Counted from the first letter of the stretch, positions 48,235 through 57,754 are shown. The stretch is 64,000 nt of DNA from AP-15 sp963845735 (GCA_963845735.1 CAWJTR010000001.1:248001-312000); one strand, 5' to 3'. Program-made: numbers and translations. Notes: generated by a model not told the origin, from the sequence alone.

Positions 48235-49588
48235 ATGGTCGCGTCGGAACACGATCTCAAAGCACGGGCGATCGGCCACGCCTGTCTGGTGCTTTATCGG
48301 GAAGGGGCGAGCCCGCTGTTGCTGACCGACCCCGTGGCTTGTCGGCTCCGTCTATTGGCGAAGCTGGTGGTTGCAGAACTATCCGAGCGTCGATGAAATC
48401 AACTGGCTAGCGACCAGCACTCATGTTTATGTCACCCACGAGCACCCCGATCATTTCCACATGCCGTCGATCCGCCGTCTCGGCGCCGGCCCGGCTTACC
48501 TGTTTCCAGCTCTGGCCGAGCGCGGTTATCTCGACTATCTCGCCGGGAGAGGCTACCGCTCGGAAAGCGTCGAGCCGCTGCGGTGGCGACAAATCGACCA
48601 AGGCGTGTCGATCTTGTCGATTCCGCTATGGAACGACGATAGCCTGCTGCTTATCGACACTCCGAACGCGTTGATCCTTAACCTCAACGATGCAAAGCCG
48701 CTCCCGCCGGTGCTGCGCGCCCTTCACCGCGCCGCCCAGCGCATCGCCAAACCGCGGGTGCTGCTGTGCAGCTATTCGCCAGCGAGCGTAATCAACAGCT
48801 TTCTCGACGAAAACGGAATCGTCCCGCTCAGGCACCCTCGACAATACGTTGACTATATCTGCTGATTATGCGAGCGGATCGAGATCAACTACTACATGCC
48901 GTTCGCGAGTCAGGCCTTCTTTCTCCGAGCCGACAGCCGCGGGGCTAACGACTATCGCACAACCTATGAGCATCTTTGCCGGTATTGGCAATCAAATGCC
49001 CGGCTGCTGCCTCCCTATACGACCCCCGACCTCGCCGATTTCACCCATACCTCGATCCCGCCCGAACACTATCGGCCGATGTCGCCGGCAAAGCTCGAAG
49101 CTGTGACCGGGCAGCGCGCAGCCGAGGAGGAGACGGCGGAGATTTCAGCCGCGGAAGTAGCGCTGCTCGCGCGCAAGCTGAACGCTTTTCGCTGGCTGTT
49201 ATGGCTGCTGTTTCGGCGCAGGTTCGCCTTTCGGCTCGGCGAGCATTGCTTCGAGTACGATCCGGCGCACGGGTGGCTTCGCGACCGCGGCATCACCCGC
49301 GGAGGACAGGGAGATTTCGTCGTCGAAGTGCCGAAGCTGACAATGAAGGAGGCTCTGCGGAACAACCACCTCACCGATCTCGGCATCACGATGTTCGTTC
49401 GCATCCGGCCGCTGCGGAGGATAGATCCCCGAAAAGCCTACGGCCTGTTCGTGCTTTTCCAATTCGACGATTACGGGCACCTCGCCGGTATCGGAGCGCT
49501 GCTGCGCTGGCTGCGGCGCGGAATCAGATATTCGTTCGTTTTGCGGCTTCACCCGCCGCCGCGGCCGGTGGCCCCTCGGGCCGGCTAG
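48235..49588 (+). CDS. MBL-fold metallohydrolase, interrupted by a frameshift and an in-frame TGA
   Basis: About 450 residues when joined. The N-terminal beta-lactamase fold has ARAIGHACLVLY, a LLLTDPW strand, and the metal motif HVYVTHEHPDHFHMP. The frame shifts near 48330 (one extra C) and then runs to a TGA at 48863-48865. The same frame resumes (LCERIEINYYMPFASQAFFL) and continues to 49588 with a C-terminal domain rich in basic and hydrophobic residues. The sequence before and after the TGA reads as one conserved block, so the stop is probably a point change or paired indels. The substrate is unknown. Confidence 0.75.
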
Positions 49589-49617
49589 GCTGGGACGATC
49601 AGGCGGGGCCGTCGTGA

Positions 49618-50979
49618 TCAGCCGGGGTGGGCGCCGGCCTCGCGACGCACGGCCCGCTGCAGATAGTCCACCGCCGCTTCGAGCTGGGCGTCCTTGGCGG
49701 TGCCGATGATTAGCGGCTTGATCGGATGCTCAGTCGTCTCGAGACCGCCCTGCGAAATGGCGGCCGGTTCGCCGGCAGCGACGGGGTTGAGCGAGCCGCC
49801 ATTCTTCAGCGCGCGGTAGAGGTCGCTTTCGTGGCTGAGGACGGCGTTGGCCACCTGCTCGCTCTTTGGCAGGCTGACGACGACATCTGGGTTGATCCCC
49901 TGGCCCTGGATCGAGCGGCCGGACGGCGTGTAGTAGAGCGCCGTCGTCAAGCGCAGGGCGCCGTGTCCGCCGTCGAGCGGAATGATCGTCTGCACTGAGC
50001 CCTTGCCGAAGCTACGGGTGCCCATGATCGTCGCGCGGTGATCGTCTTGCAGCGCTCCGGCGACGATTTCCGCGGCGGAAGCCGTCGCGCTGTTGATCAG
50101 CACGACGATCGGGACCCCCTGGATCAGGTCGCCGGCGACCGGCGCGCGGTAGACGCGATCGTCGTCGCTGTTGCGGCCCTTGGTCGTGACCACGATGCCG
50201 CCGTCGATAAACTCGCCGGTCACATCGACCGAGGCGTCGAGCAGGCCGCCGGGATCGTTACGCAAATCGACGACAAGGCCGTTCAGCCGGCCCTGCGCCT
50301 GCTGCTTGAGCCGGGCGATGGCATCGGCGAGTTCGGCTGCCGTGTTCTCGGAGAAGGTGGTGATGCGGACATAGCCGATCCTGTCCGACTTGAGCGCCGA
50401 CTTGACCGAGACGACGTGGATGATGTTCCGGGTCAAAGTCAGATCGAAGGGCGGCCGGTCGCTACGCGCGATCTGAAGCGTCACCTTGGAGCCTGCAGAG
50501 CCGCGCAGCCGCTTGACGATCGCCTCGACATCCATGCCGGTCGTCGGCTGCCCGTCGATCTTGACGATGCGGTCACCGGGTTCGATCCCGGCATTGGCGG
50601 CCGGGGTGCCGTCGATCGGCGCGATGACTTCGGGCACCTTTCCTTCCAATGTCAGCTCGATGCCGATGCCGCCGAACTCGCCGCGCGTCACTGCGGACAT
50701 CTGCTGGTATTGGTCTTGGTCCATGTAATCGGAATGCGGGTCGAGCCGGGTCAGCATGCCCTTTAGGGCGTCTTCGGTCAGCTCGTCGCTGGTCACCGGC
50801 TCGACATAGCTTTTCTGGACTTGTCGAGCGACTTGTTGCAGCAGGCTGAAATCGGCGGGATCGCGGGATGCGGCGGCGGTGCCGGCTCCGGCGCTGTCGC
50901 AGCCGTAAAGAGTGAGCGCCATCAGGGCGGCGGCAGTGGCCCTGACGGCCGAACGGTGCAGGCGTGAGGTCGCAATCAT
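49618..50979 (-). CDS. ctpA: Carboxy-terminal processing protease CtpA/Prc-like (S41)
   Basis: This 453-residue S41 protease has a lipobox-like signal end (LTLYGCDS), a PDZ domain (GTPAANAGIEPGDRIVKIDGQP), and the Ser/Lys dyad region (SATASAAEIVAGALQDDH, then GTRSFGKGSVQ). It also has the usual VVDLRNDPGGLLDASV and YYTPSGRSIQGQGINPD. CtpA-type proteases trim periplasmic proteins or peptidoglycan hydrolases. The ATG at 50979 was chosen because it starts the signal sequence and is preceded by GAAGG. An upstream extension to 51207 lacks features. Confidence 0.92.
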   Translation of the reverse strand: MIATSRLHRSAVRATAAALMALTLYGCDSAGAGTAAASRDPADFSLLQQVARQVQKSYVEPVTSDELTEDALKGMLTRLDPHSDYMDQDQYQQMSAVTRGEFGGIGIELTLEGKVPEVIAPIDGTPAANAGIEPGDRIVKIDGQPTTGMDVEAIVKRLRGSAGSKVTLQIARSDRPPFDLTLTRNIIHVVSVKSALKSDRIGYVRITTFSENTAAELADAIARLKQQAQGRLNGLVVDLRNDPGGLLDASVDVTGEFIDGGIVVTTKGRNSDDDRVYRAPVAGDLIQGVPIVVLINSATASAAEIVAGALQDDHRATIMGTRSFGKGSVQTIIPLDGGHGALRLTTALYYTPSGRSIQGQGINPDVVVSLPKSEQVANAVLSHESDLYRALKNGGSLNPVAAGEPAAISQGGLETTEHPIKPLIIGTAKDAQLEAAVDYLQRAVRREAGAHPG

Positions 50980-51286
50980 CGGAGCCTTCGCGGCAAACGA
51001 CCCGTCATCGACGGGTCGGGAAATCGGTTCCGGATGATCCTGCTCCGCTGCCGCCGTAGCGCGTGGCAGAGCCGCTATCCGGTCGCCGAAAATGTAGTCT
51101 TCCGCAGGCAGCGTTCCAGGGGCTCTCCTCATCGATGACGCTGGGCGCCACCGTAAGCCGCCTTGCGGTAATCGCGGCCGCGACGGAAATCTGCGGGTTG
51201 GCCGCACCCAACATTGGTTCCCACCTGGGCGCGATCGAGGCTATATACCCGCGCGCCAAGGGGCTCGGGCGCAAGGAAGGAATACG
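50980..51286. other. Divergent intergenic region between ctpA and an alpha/beta hydrolase
   Basis: This stretch of 307 bases lies between two genes read outward and should hold both promoters. It has a perfect 8-bp hairpin with a 3-base loop at 50999-51017, just upstream of the ctpA start. A GGAAGGA-type ribosome-binding stretch lies just before the hydrolase ATG. Small open frames here look non-coding. Confidence 0.4.
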
Positions 51287-52075
51287 ATGGCGAGCGGGAG
51301 ATCGGCCGCGGATCGGCTGACGGTGCAAGGGATCGAGCTCGAAGTGCTGCGCCGCGGGGCGGGGCGTGCGGCGCTGTTGCTGCACGGCTTCGACACCGTC
51401 GACGCCGAGGCGCCCTTTCTCGACCTGCTCGGCCGCCACATCGAGATCGTCGCGCCCTCCTCGCCCGGGTTCGGCCATTCGCCGCGGCCGCGCGATTTCG
51501 ACACGGTCTATGATCTCGTCCATCTCTACCTTGCCGTTCTCGACGCGCTGCCGGGCGACAAGGTGAGCCTGATCGGCTTTTCGTTCGGCGGCTGGCTCGC
51601 GGCGGAAATCGCTGCGGCATGCAGCCATCGGCTCGACAAGCTCGTTCTTGTCGATCCGGTCGGCATCAAGATCAGCGACCGCGAGACCCCGGACATCCTC
51701 GACATCTTCAACAAATCGCCCGACGAGGTTCGCCGGCGCAGCTGGCACGACCCCGACACGTTCGCGCCCGATTTCAACGCGATGTCGGATGAGGCTCTGG
51801 TTGTCCACGCGCGCAACCGCGAGGCGCTGTGTCTCTATGCCTGGCACCCCTATATGTACAACCCGCAGCTGCCGCGTTGGCTCGGCCGGATCAATGCGCC
51901 GACCCTGTTGTTGTGGGGGGCGAGCGACGGAGTGGTCAGCCCCGATTACGGCCGCGCCTATGCCGGAATGATCCCAGGCTCCCGCTTCGAGCTGATCGAG
52001 CGCGCCGGCCACCATCCCGAGATCGAGCAGCCTGCGGCTTTTGCAGAGCGCGTGGCCCGTTTCCTCGAGCAATAA
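51287..52075 (+). CDS. Alpha/beta hydrolase
   Basis: The 262-residue alpha/beta hydrolase has the oxyanion strand AALLLHGFDTVD, the nucleophile elbow LIGFSFGGWLAAEIAA (Ser), the acid strand TLLLWGASDGVVSPD (Asp) and a C-terminal His (GHHPEIEQPAAFAERV). It lacks a signal peptide. It resembles MhpC-type C-C hydrolases or esterases. The luciferase-like gene follows 13 bases later, so the pair probably act in one oxidative catabolic step. Confidence 0.9.
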   Translation: MASGRSAADRLTVQGIELEVLRRGAGRAALLLHGFDTVDAEAPFLDLLGRHIEIVAPSSPGFGHSPRPRDFDTVYDLVHLYLAVLDALPGDKVSLIGFSFGGWLAAEIAAACSHRLDKLVLVDPVGIKISDRETPDILDIFNKSPDEVRRRSWHDPDTFAPDFNAMSDEALVVHARNREALCLYAWHPYMYNPQLPRWLGRINAPTLLLWGASDGVVSPDYGRAYAGMIPGSRFELIERAGHHPEIEQPAAFAERVARFLEQ

Positions 52076-52088
52076 TCGGATTCAAAAG

Positions 52089-53294
52089 ATGCGAGCTTGG
52101 TATCACTGCGAGAACGTCTACCCCTTTGTGCCGCAGGAGGTTCTTGACGCAGCGCCGTCGGTGCGCGCGAGCCTGCCCAACAGATATTGCGATCCGAAGA
52201 TCTCGGCGAATTTGTTCGAGGAATGCCTCGACGAGCACCTGTTGTGCGACGATCTCGGCGTCAACGTAGTCTCGATCGAGCATCATTCCGGCATCAACAG
52301 CCTCTACGGCGCGAGCCCGATGATCCTCGGCATACTCGCCCGGCAGACCAGGAAGGTCCGCATCCTCAGCCTCGGCACCCTGATCACGATCCGCCCCGAC
52401 CCGGTGCGCATCGCCGAGGAATATGCGACCGCAGACGTAATTTCGCGTGGGCGGCTCGACATCGGCTTCGTCAAATCGGGCGACAGCGAGATGGTCTCGG
52501 GCAACGCCAACCCGGTCGGCTATGTCGACCGATTCTGGGAGGCGATCGACCTTATTCAAAAGACCTTGACCTCGCATGACGGCCCGTTCAGCTGGGAGGG
52601 CAAGCACTACACCCACCGCCACGTCAACATCTGGCCGCCGGTCTACCAGCGTCCGCACCCGCCGATGTGGGCCGCGACCGGCGATCCCGAGACTTCGGCC
52701 GAGCTCGGCCGGCGAGGCATGGTCAACGCGCTGGTCTTGCGCGGCCCCGAGGCCAGCAAGCGCGCCTTCGACGCCTATCGCGCCGCGCGCAGCGAGGCCG
52801 GACTGCCGGCGCCCGGCACCGACCGTTTCGCCTATGCGGCACTCGCCTATGTCGGCGACACCGACGAGGAGGGCATCCGCGTCGGCAGCAAATTGCTGTG
52901 GTTCCTGAATACCAGCCTCAAGCAGTCGCCGCAGATGTCGAAATTCTTGCCGGGACGCACGCCGCCCGAGGTCTCCGCTCAGAATTACCGCAGCGAGCCG
53001 CGCCCAGGGAGCCAAGCCAATATGCGTCCGGGCCAAAGCCTGATCGGCATCACCGCCGAGCAGGCGATCGCTCGTGGCATCCTGTGCGCTGGCAACCCCG
53101 ACACGGTCTACAAGCAGATCATGGACATCTACGACAAGGTCGGCGGCTTCGCCAATTTCATCTTTATCGGACGCTCGGGCTTTCTCGACCACCAGGAAGC
53201 CGAAAAAGGCATCCGCCTGATGGCCAACGAGGTCGTGCCGCGTCTGCCCGCCGCAACGCCTACCCCGGAGCCCGCCCGCGAGGCCGCGGAATAG
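52089..53294 (+). CDS. LLM-class flavin-dependent monooxygenase
   Basis: This 401-residue protein is a long luciferase-type monooxygenase. It has VVSIEHHSGINSLYGASPMILGIL, LSLGTLITIRPDPVRIAEEYA, FVKSGDSEMVSGNANPVGYV, HVNIWPPVYQRPHPPMWAATG and FIFIGRSGFLDHQEAEKGI. The length suits FMNH2-dependent monooxygenases acting on alkyl or aromatic compounds. The ATG at 52089 was chosen over one sixteen codons earlier, which overlaps the hydrolase. The substrate is unknown. Confidence 0.88.
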   Translation: MRAWYHCENVYPFVPQEVLDAAPSVRASLPNRYCDPKISANLFEECLDEHLLCDDLGVNVVSIEHHSGINSLYGASPMILGILARQTRKVRILSLGTLITIRPDPVRIAEEYATADVISRGRLDIGFVKSGDSEMVSGNANPVGYVDRFWEAIDLIQKTLTSHDGPFSWEGKHYTHRHVNIWPPVYQRPHPPMWAATGDPETSAELGRRGMVNALVLRGPEASKRAFDAYRAARSEAGLPAPGTDRFAYAALAYVGDTDEEGIRVGSKLLWFLNTSLKQSPQMSKFLPGRTPPEVSAQNYRSEPRPGSQANMRPGQSLIGITAEQAIARGILCAGNPDTVYKQIMDIYDKVGGFANFIFIGRSGFLDHQEAEKGIRLMANEVVPRLPAATPTPEPAREAAE

Positions 53295-53456
53295 GGTCTC
53301 GCTGCGTCATCCGCTGCGGCAAAACCCGTACGCGTGTGAATAGCCTGGAGCAATAACGGGAACAGCGGGCGGCGCGGCCGCCGCCGCTTGCCGGCCGGCG
53401 AATCACCCCTATACTCCGCGGCCCCGCTACTCCTCGCTCAGGTAATTCATCCGCAA

Positions 53457-54452
53457 ATGGCGCAAGCTAGTATTGATGTTGTCGGTATCGGCAATGCGAT
53501 TGTCGATGTGATCGCGCGTGCCGATGAAGCGTTTTTGCAGAAAGAGGCGCTGGTCAAGGGAACGATGGCGCTGATCGATGCCGAGCGCGCCGATGCACTT
53601 TATCGGATGATGGGACCGGCGATCGAGGCTTCCGGTGGATCGGCGGGCAACACGATGGCCGGCATCGCCTCGCTCGGCGGCAATGGCGCCTTTATCGGCA
53701 AGGTGCGCGACGATCTGCTGGGCGAGGTCTACCGCCACGATCTGACCGCGCAAGGGGTGCGTTTCGACACGCCCGCGGCAACCAGCGGCCCCGGCACCGC
53801 GCGCTGCTTGATTCTGGTCACGTCGGACGGGCAACGTACGTTGAACACCTATCTGGGCGCCTGCGTGGCGCTCGGGCCCGACGACATCGACGCCGACATC
53901 CTCGGCGCGGCTCAGGTGACCTATCTCGAAGGCTATCTGTTCGACCCGCCGCTGGCGCAGCAAGCGTTTCGCAAGGCCGCCGCAGTCGCCCATGCCGCCG
54001 GGCATCAGGTCGCGCTGTCGCTGTCCGACCCGTTTTGCGTCGAGCGCCATCGCGCGGCGTTTCGCGATCTCGTCGACGGTCATGTCGACATCCTGTTCGC
54101 CAACGAGATCGAGATCTGCTCGCTTTACGAGACCAATGACTTTGCCGCGGCGGCGGCGGCGGTGCGTGGCCATGTCGCGATCGCAGCCCTGACCCGCAGC
54201 GCCGCCGGCAGCGTCATCTTGGCCAACAGCGAGGAGCATCGGGTCGCGGCGGCGCCGGTCGCACGGGTCGTCGACACCACCGGAGCGGGCGATCTCTACG
54301 CCAGCGGTTTTCTCTACGGCTTGACCCACGGTCTGCCGCTCCCCACCTGCGGCAGGATCGGCAGCTTGTGCGCTGCCGAAATCATTAGCCATGTCGGCGC
54401 CCGTCCCGAGACCGCTCTGTCGCGTCTCGTTGCGGAGGCCGGCATGGTCTGA
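53457..54452 (+). CDS. PfkB-family carbohydrate/adenosine kinase
   Basis: The 331-residue PfkB-fold kinase has the first signature VVGIGNAIVDVIARADEAFL, SGGSAGNTMAGIASLGGNGAF, and the second signature VDTTGAGDLYASGFLYGL with the catalytic Asp. The pattern is closest to adenosine kinase/ribokinase-type enzymes common in alphaproteobacteria. An upstream in-frame ATG (53388) exists, but the one at 53457 matches the family start. It lies 50 bases before typA. Confidence 0.92.
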   Translation: MAQASIDVVGIGNAIVDVIARADEAFLQKEALVKGTMALIDAERADALYRMMGPAIEASGGSAGNTMAGIASLGGNGAFIGKVRDDLLGEVYRHDLTAQGVRFDTPAATSGPGTARCLILVTSDGQRTLNTYLGACVALGPDDIDADILGAAQVTYLEGYLFDPPLAQQAFRKAAAVAHAAGHQVALSLSDPFCVERHRAAFRDLVDGHVDILFANEIEICSLYETNDFAAAAAAVRGHVAIAALTRSAAGSVILANSEEHRVAAAPVARVVDTTGAGDLYASGFLYGLTHGLPLPTCGRIGSLCAAEIISHVGARPETALSRLVAEAGMV

Positions 54453-54502
54453 GCCTCATCCCATTGCCTTGGCCGCCGGCCGGGGAGCCGGCAGGTTTCC
54501 GC

Positions 54503-56329
54503 ATGGATATCCGCAACATCGCCATCATCGCTCATGTCGACCATGGCAAGACAACCCTGGTCGACGCGATGCTGCGCCAATCAGGCGCCTTTCGCGCCAA
54601 TCAGCAGGTCGCCGAGCGGGCGCTCGATTCGAACGAGCTCGAGCGCGAACGCGGCATCACGATCCTGGCGAAATGCACCTCGGTCCTGTGGCGCGACGTG
54701 CGCATCAACATCGTCGACACCCCGGGCCATGCCGATTTCGGCGGCGAGGTCGAGCGCATCCTCAGCATGGTCGACGGCGTCCTGGTGTTGGTCGACGCCG
54801 CCGAGGGGCCGATGCCGCAGACCAAATTCGTGCTTGGCAAGGCCTTGCGTCAAGGCCTGCGCCCGATCGTCGTGATCAACAAAGTCGACCGGCCCGACGC
54901 CCGCGCCGGCATGGTCCATAACGAGATCTTCGACCTGTTCGCAGTGCTCGACGCGAGCGAGGCGCAGCTTGATTTCCCGACGGTTTTCGCCTCCGGCCGC
55001 AGCGGCTGGGCGGTGACCGATCTCGATGCCCCGCGCCGCGATCTGGCGCCGTTGTTCGAACTGATCCTGGCGCATGTGCCGCCGCCTAAGGCCGATCCCG
55101 ACGCGCCATTTTCGATGCTGGCGACGACCTTGGACTACGACCCCTATCTCGGTCGGGTGCTGACCGGGCTTATCCATTCGGGCGTGGCGCGGCTCAACAT
55201 GCCGGTCAAGTCGCTGGCCCGCGACGGCCGCATCATCGAGCAGGCGCGGCTGACCAAATTGCAGGCGTTTCGCGGCCTCGACCGGCGCCCTATCGAGGAG
55301 GCCCAAGCCGGCGACATCATCGCCGTCGCCGGACTGACGCAGACCACCGTCGCCGACACGATCTGCGCCCCGGACGTCGTGACGCCGCTTCCAGCGGATC
55401 CGATCGACCCGCCGACCCTGGCGATGACCTTTTCGGTCAACGACAGCCCGCTCGCCGGGCGCGAGGGGACAAAGGTCACCTCGCGGATGATCGGCGAGCG
55501 CCTGTTTCGCGAGGCGGAGGGCAATGTCGCGATCCAAGTCACTCAAAGTTCTCAGAAGGATGCGTTCGAGGTCGCCGGCCGCGGCGAATTGCAGCTCGGC
55601 GTCCTGATCGAGACGATGCGGCGCGAGGGCTACGAGATGTCGATCTCGCGCCCGCGGGTCTTGTTCAGGACCGACCCGGCGACGCGCCAACGGCTGGAGC
55701 CGATCGAGGAGGTCGTGGTCGACGTCGACGAGGAATTTGCCGGCATCGTCGTCGACAAGATGAGCCGCCGCAAGGCCGAGATGCAAGAGATGCGGCCTTC
55801 GGGCGGCGGCAAATTGCGCCTCACCTTTCTCGGGCCGACGCGCGGGCTGATCGGCTATCAGGGCGAGTTTCTGACCGATACTCGCGGCACCGGGGTGATG
55901 AGCCGGCTGTTCCACGGCTACGCTCCGCACAAGGGGTCGATCGAGGGCAGGCGCAACGGCGTCCTGGTATCGACCGCCAACGGGGTCGCGATCGCCTATG
56001 CGCTGTGGAACCTCGAAGAGCGCGGGCCGATGTTCATCGAACCCGGGGCGCAGATCTATGAGGGGATGATCATCGGCGCCCACACTCGCGGCAACGACCT
56101 CGACGTCAACCCGGCCAAGGGCAAGCAGCTGACCAACATCCGCACCACGGCCAAGGACGAGGCGGTGCGGCTGACCCCGCCGCAGATCATGAGCCTCGAA
56201 CAGGCGATCGCCTATGTCGGCGACGACGAACTGGTCGAGGTCACCCCGAAATCGATCCGCTTCAGGAAGCGGCTGCTTGATCCGAACGACCGCAAGCGGG
56301 CCAACCGCGCCGCGGCGGCCGCTGAGTAG
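54503..56329 (+). CDS. typA: Ribosome-associated translational GTPase TypA/BipA
   Basis: The 608-residue GTPase has all G motifs (AHVDHGKTTLVDAML, ERGITILAK, DTPGHADFGGEVERI, NKVDRPDA) and BipA-specific C-terminal blocks (YAPHKGSIEGRRNGVLVST, EGMIIGAHTRGNDLDVNP, KGKQLTNIRTT). BipA helps ribosome assembly and growth under stress. The ATG at 54503 was chosen because it begins MDIRNIAII. Length and motifs are typical. Confidence 0.97.
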   Translation: MDIRNIAIIAHVDHGKTTLVDAMLRQSGAFRANQQVAERALDSNELERERGITILAKCTSVLWRDVRINIVDTPGHADFGGEVERILSMVDGVLVLVDAAEGPMPQTKFVLGKALRQGLRPIVVINKVDRPDARAGMVHNEIFDLFAVLDASEAQLDFPTVFASGRSGWAVTDLDAPRRDLAPLFELILAHVPPPKADPDAPFSMLATTLDYDPYLGRVLTGLIHSGVARLNMPVKSLARDGRIIEQARLTKLQAFRGLDRRPIEEAQAGDIIAVAGLTQTTVADTICAPDVVTPLPADPIDPPTLAMTFSVNDSPLAGREGTKVTSRMIGERLFREAEGNVAIQVTQSSQKDAFEVAGRGELQLGVLIETMRREGYEMSISRPRVLFRTDPATRQRLEPIEEVVVDVDEEFAGIVVDKMSRRKAEMQEMRPSGGGKLRLTFLGPTRGLIGYQGEFLTDTRGTGVMSRLFHGYAPHKGSIEGRRNGVLVSTANGVAIAYALWNLEERGPMFIEPGAQIYEGMIIGAHTRGNDLDVNPAKGKQLTNIRTTAKDEAVRLTPPQIMSLEQAIAYVGDDELVEVTPKSIRFRKRLLDPNDRKRANRAAAAAE

Positions 56330-56353
56330 TGGGCGGGGGCGGAAAAGCTGCAC

Positions 56354-56668
56354 TCAACAGCCGCTCTCGATCCGCCGCGCGATCCATTGATTGAGACTGA
56401 CGCCCTCGGCTTGGGCGCGCGTTGCCGCGCGCCGGTGCGTCTCTGGGCTCACGCGAAGAAGTATCTTGCCGGTATGCGGCCGGTCCGGCGCCTCACCGCG
56501 TTCCGCGCAGAAGGCAAGATAATCTTCGATGCTGTCGCGGAAGGCCTGCTCGACTTCGGCGAAGGTCCCGCCCTCAAAGGTAACGACATCGCGAAGCCCG
56601 GCGACTCGACCCAGGAAAGTTCCACCGTCGGCCTCGACGGTTCCAATGTACCCTTTGTATTCGAGCAT
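56354..56668 (-). CDS. hicB: HicB-family antitoxin
   Basis: This 104-residue antitoxin has the degenerate RNase H-like N-terminal domain (MLEYKGYIGTVEADGGTFLG, FEGGTFAEVEQAFRDSIEDY). A C-terminal ribbon-helix-helix follows (KILLRVSPETHRRAATRAQA, SLNQWIARRI) for DNA binding. It follows the HicA gene by 5 bases. The pair should autoregulate through this domain. Confidence 0.93.
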   Translation of the reverse strand: MLEYKGYIGTVEADGGTFLGRVAGLRDVVTFEGGTFAEVEQAFRDSIEDYLAFCAERGEAPDRPHTGKILLRVSPETHRRAATRAQAEGVSLNQWIARRIESGC

Positions 56669-56673
56669 CGGTG

Positions 56674-56937
56674 TTATTCCTCCTCTGGTTTCACGCCTGC
56701 AGCGGCGAGGAAATCTCGCACGGCGCGCACGAGCCCGCGCTTGGTTTCGGGGATTGGATGTGGTCGGTGGAACACCGCCCGCACGCCGCCCAGCGCGATT
56801 CGCACACGGCTTCCCGCTCCTTCACTGATCTCGGCTCCGACGGCCCGCAATAGCGCCTCGATCTCGTTCCAGCGAAGGTCAGCAGGGGTCTGTTCCGCAA
56901 AGATCTGAGCGAGGGTACGGCGGTGGCGGCGATTCAT
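56674..56937 (-). CDS. hicA: HicA-family toxin (mRNA interferase)
   Basis: The 87-residue protein has a small dsRBD-like fold (LAQIFAEQTPADLRWNEIEALL, GAGSRVRIALGGVRAVFHRPHP, VRDFLAAAGVKP). HicA toxins cleave mRNA and are neutralised by HicB. The usual GxH catalytic stretch reads GSRV here, while His residues remain in FHRPHP; this subtype is common next to such HicB proteins. The longer open frame upstream is non-coding; the ATG at 56937 begins the domain. Confidence 0.88.
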   Translation of the reverse strand: MNRRHRRTLAQIFAEQTPADLRWNEIEALLRAVGAEISEGAGSRVRIALGGVRAVFHRPHPIPETKRGLVRAVRDFLAAAGVKPEEE

Positions 56938-57003
56938 GCGATCATGATATCGAAAATAGATATCGCTAAGAACCGAATCAATGCCCTCATGCCGGATCGC
57001 GGT

Positions 57004-57033
57004 TTGACTTTCGCGGGCGGCCGGTTGTACCTT
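57004..57033 (+). promoter_or_regulatory. Possible promoter of rpsD
   Basis: A -35 box TTGACT (57004-57009) is followed after 18 bases by TACCTT (57028-57033), a weak -10. It lies about 100 bases before the rpsD start, in the gap after the divergent hicAB pair. This is a by-eye match. Confidence 0.4.
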
Positions 57034-57136
57034 TTGGCGCTTCCTGAGAATGCGGGCGAAGTCGCCCCGGCCCCGCCACCTTCGTGCGCGGACAGCCCTA
57101 TCGGGACAACAACAACATGAAACGGACCCATATCTG

Positions 57137-57754
57137 ATGAGCAGCAAGCGTCAGGAACCGAAATACAAGATCAACCGCCGTCTCGGCGTCAACCTGTGGG
57201 GCCGGCCCAAAAGCCCACTCAATCGTCGCGAATACGGCCCCGGCCAGCACGGCCAGCGGCGCAAGAAGCCGTCGGATTTCGGCACGCAGCTGGCTGCCAA
57301 ACAAAAGCTGAAGGGCTACTACGCCAATCTTGGCGAGCGTCAGTTCCGCCGGCTCTATGAGGAAGCAGTGCGCCGCCGCGGCGACACCGGCGACAATCTG
57401 ATCGAGCTGCTCGAACGCCGGCTCGACGCGGTCGTCTATCGCATGAAGCTGGTGCCGACACCGTTTGCCGCGCGCCAGTTGGTCAATCACGGGCATGTCC
57501 GGGTCAACAGCCGGCGGGTGACGATCCCGTCCTATCTGGTTCGCGATGGCGACGAAATCGAGCTCGGCGCCAAGGCCAAGGCGATGGCGCTCGTGCTCGA
57601 GGCGGCGAAGTCGGGCGAGCGGGACGTTCCCGACTATGTCGAGATCGACCACGACCGCATGAAGGGCCGCTTCATCCGCGCGCCCAAGCCCGGCGACGTG
57701 CCCTATCCGGTAACGATGGAGCCCAATCTCGTCGTCGAATACTACTCGCGCTGA
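57137..57754 (+). CDS. rpsD: 30S ribosomal protein S4
   Basis: The 205-residue protein begins KRQEPKYKINRRLGVNLWG and has the S4 RNA-binding domain (ERRLDAVVYRMKLVPTPFAA, RQLVNHGHVRVNSRRVTIPS) and the normal end VTMEPNLVVEYYSR. It nucleates 30S assembly on 16S rRNA. It lacks the zinc-binding cysteines of some S4 proteins. The gene stands alone, as in most alphaproteobacteria, and is divergent from hicAB. Confidence 0.97.
   Translation: MSSKRQEPKYKINRRLGVNLWGRPKSPLNRREYGPGQHGQRRKKPSDFGTQLAAKQKLKGYYANLGERQFRRLYEEAVRRRGDTGDNLIELLERRLDAVVYRMKLVPTPFAARQLVNHGHVRVNSRRVTIPSYLVRDGDEIELGAKAKAMALVLEAAKSGERDVPDYVEIDHDRMKGRFIRAPKPGDVPYPVTMEPNLVVEYYSR

Noticed and set aside
18542..48865. TGA read as tryptophan or selenocysteine, suggested by two in-frame TGA codons
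   Set aside because: TGA is the normal stop of several genes here (tolA, cpoB, corrected pyrC), and no selenocysteine hairpin is evident behind either codon. Mutation or error is simpler.
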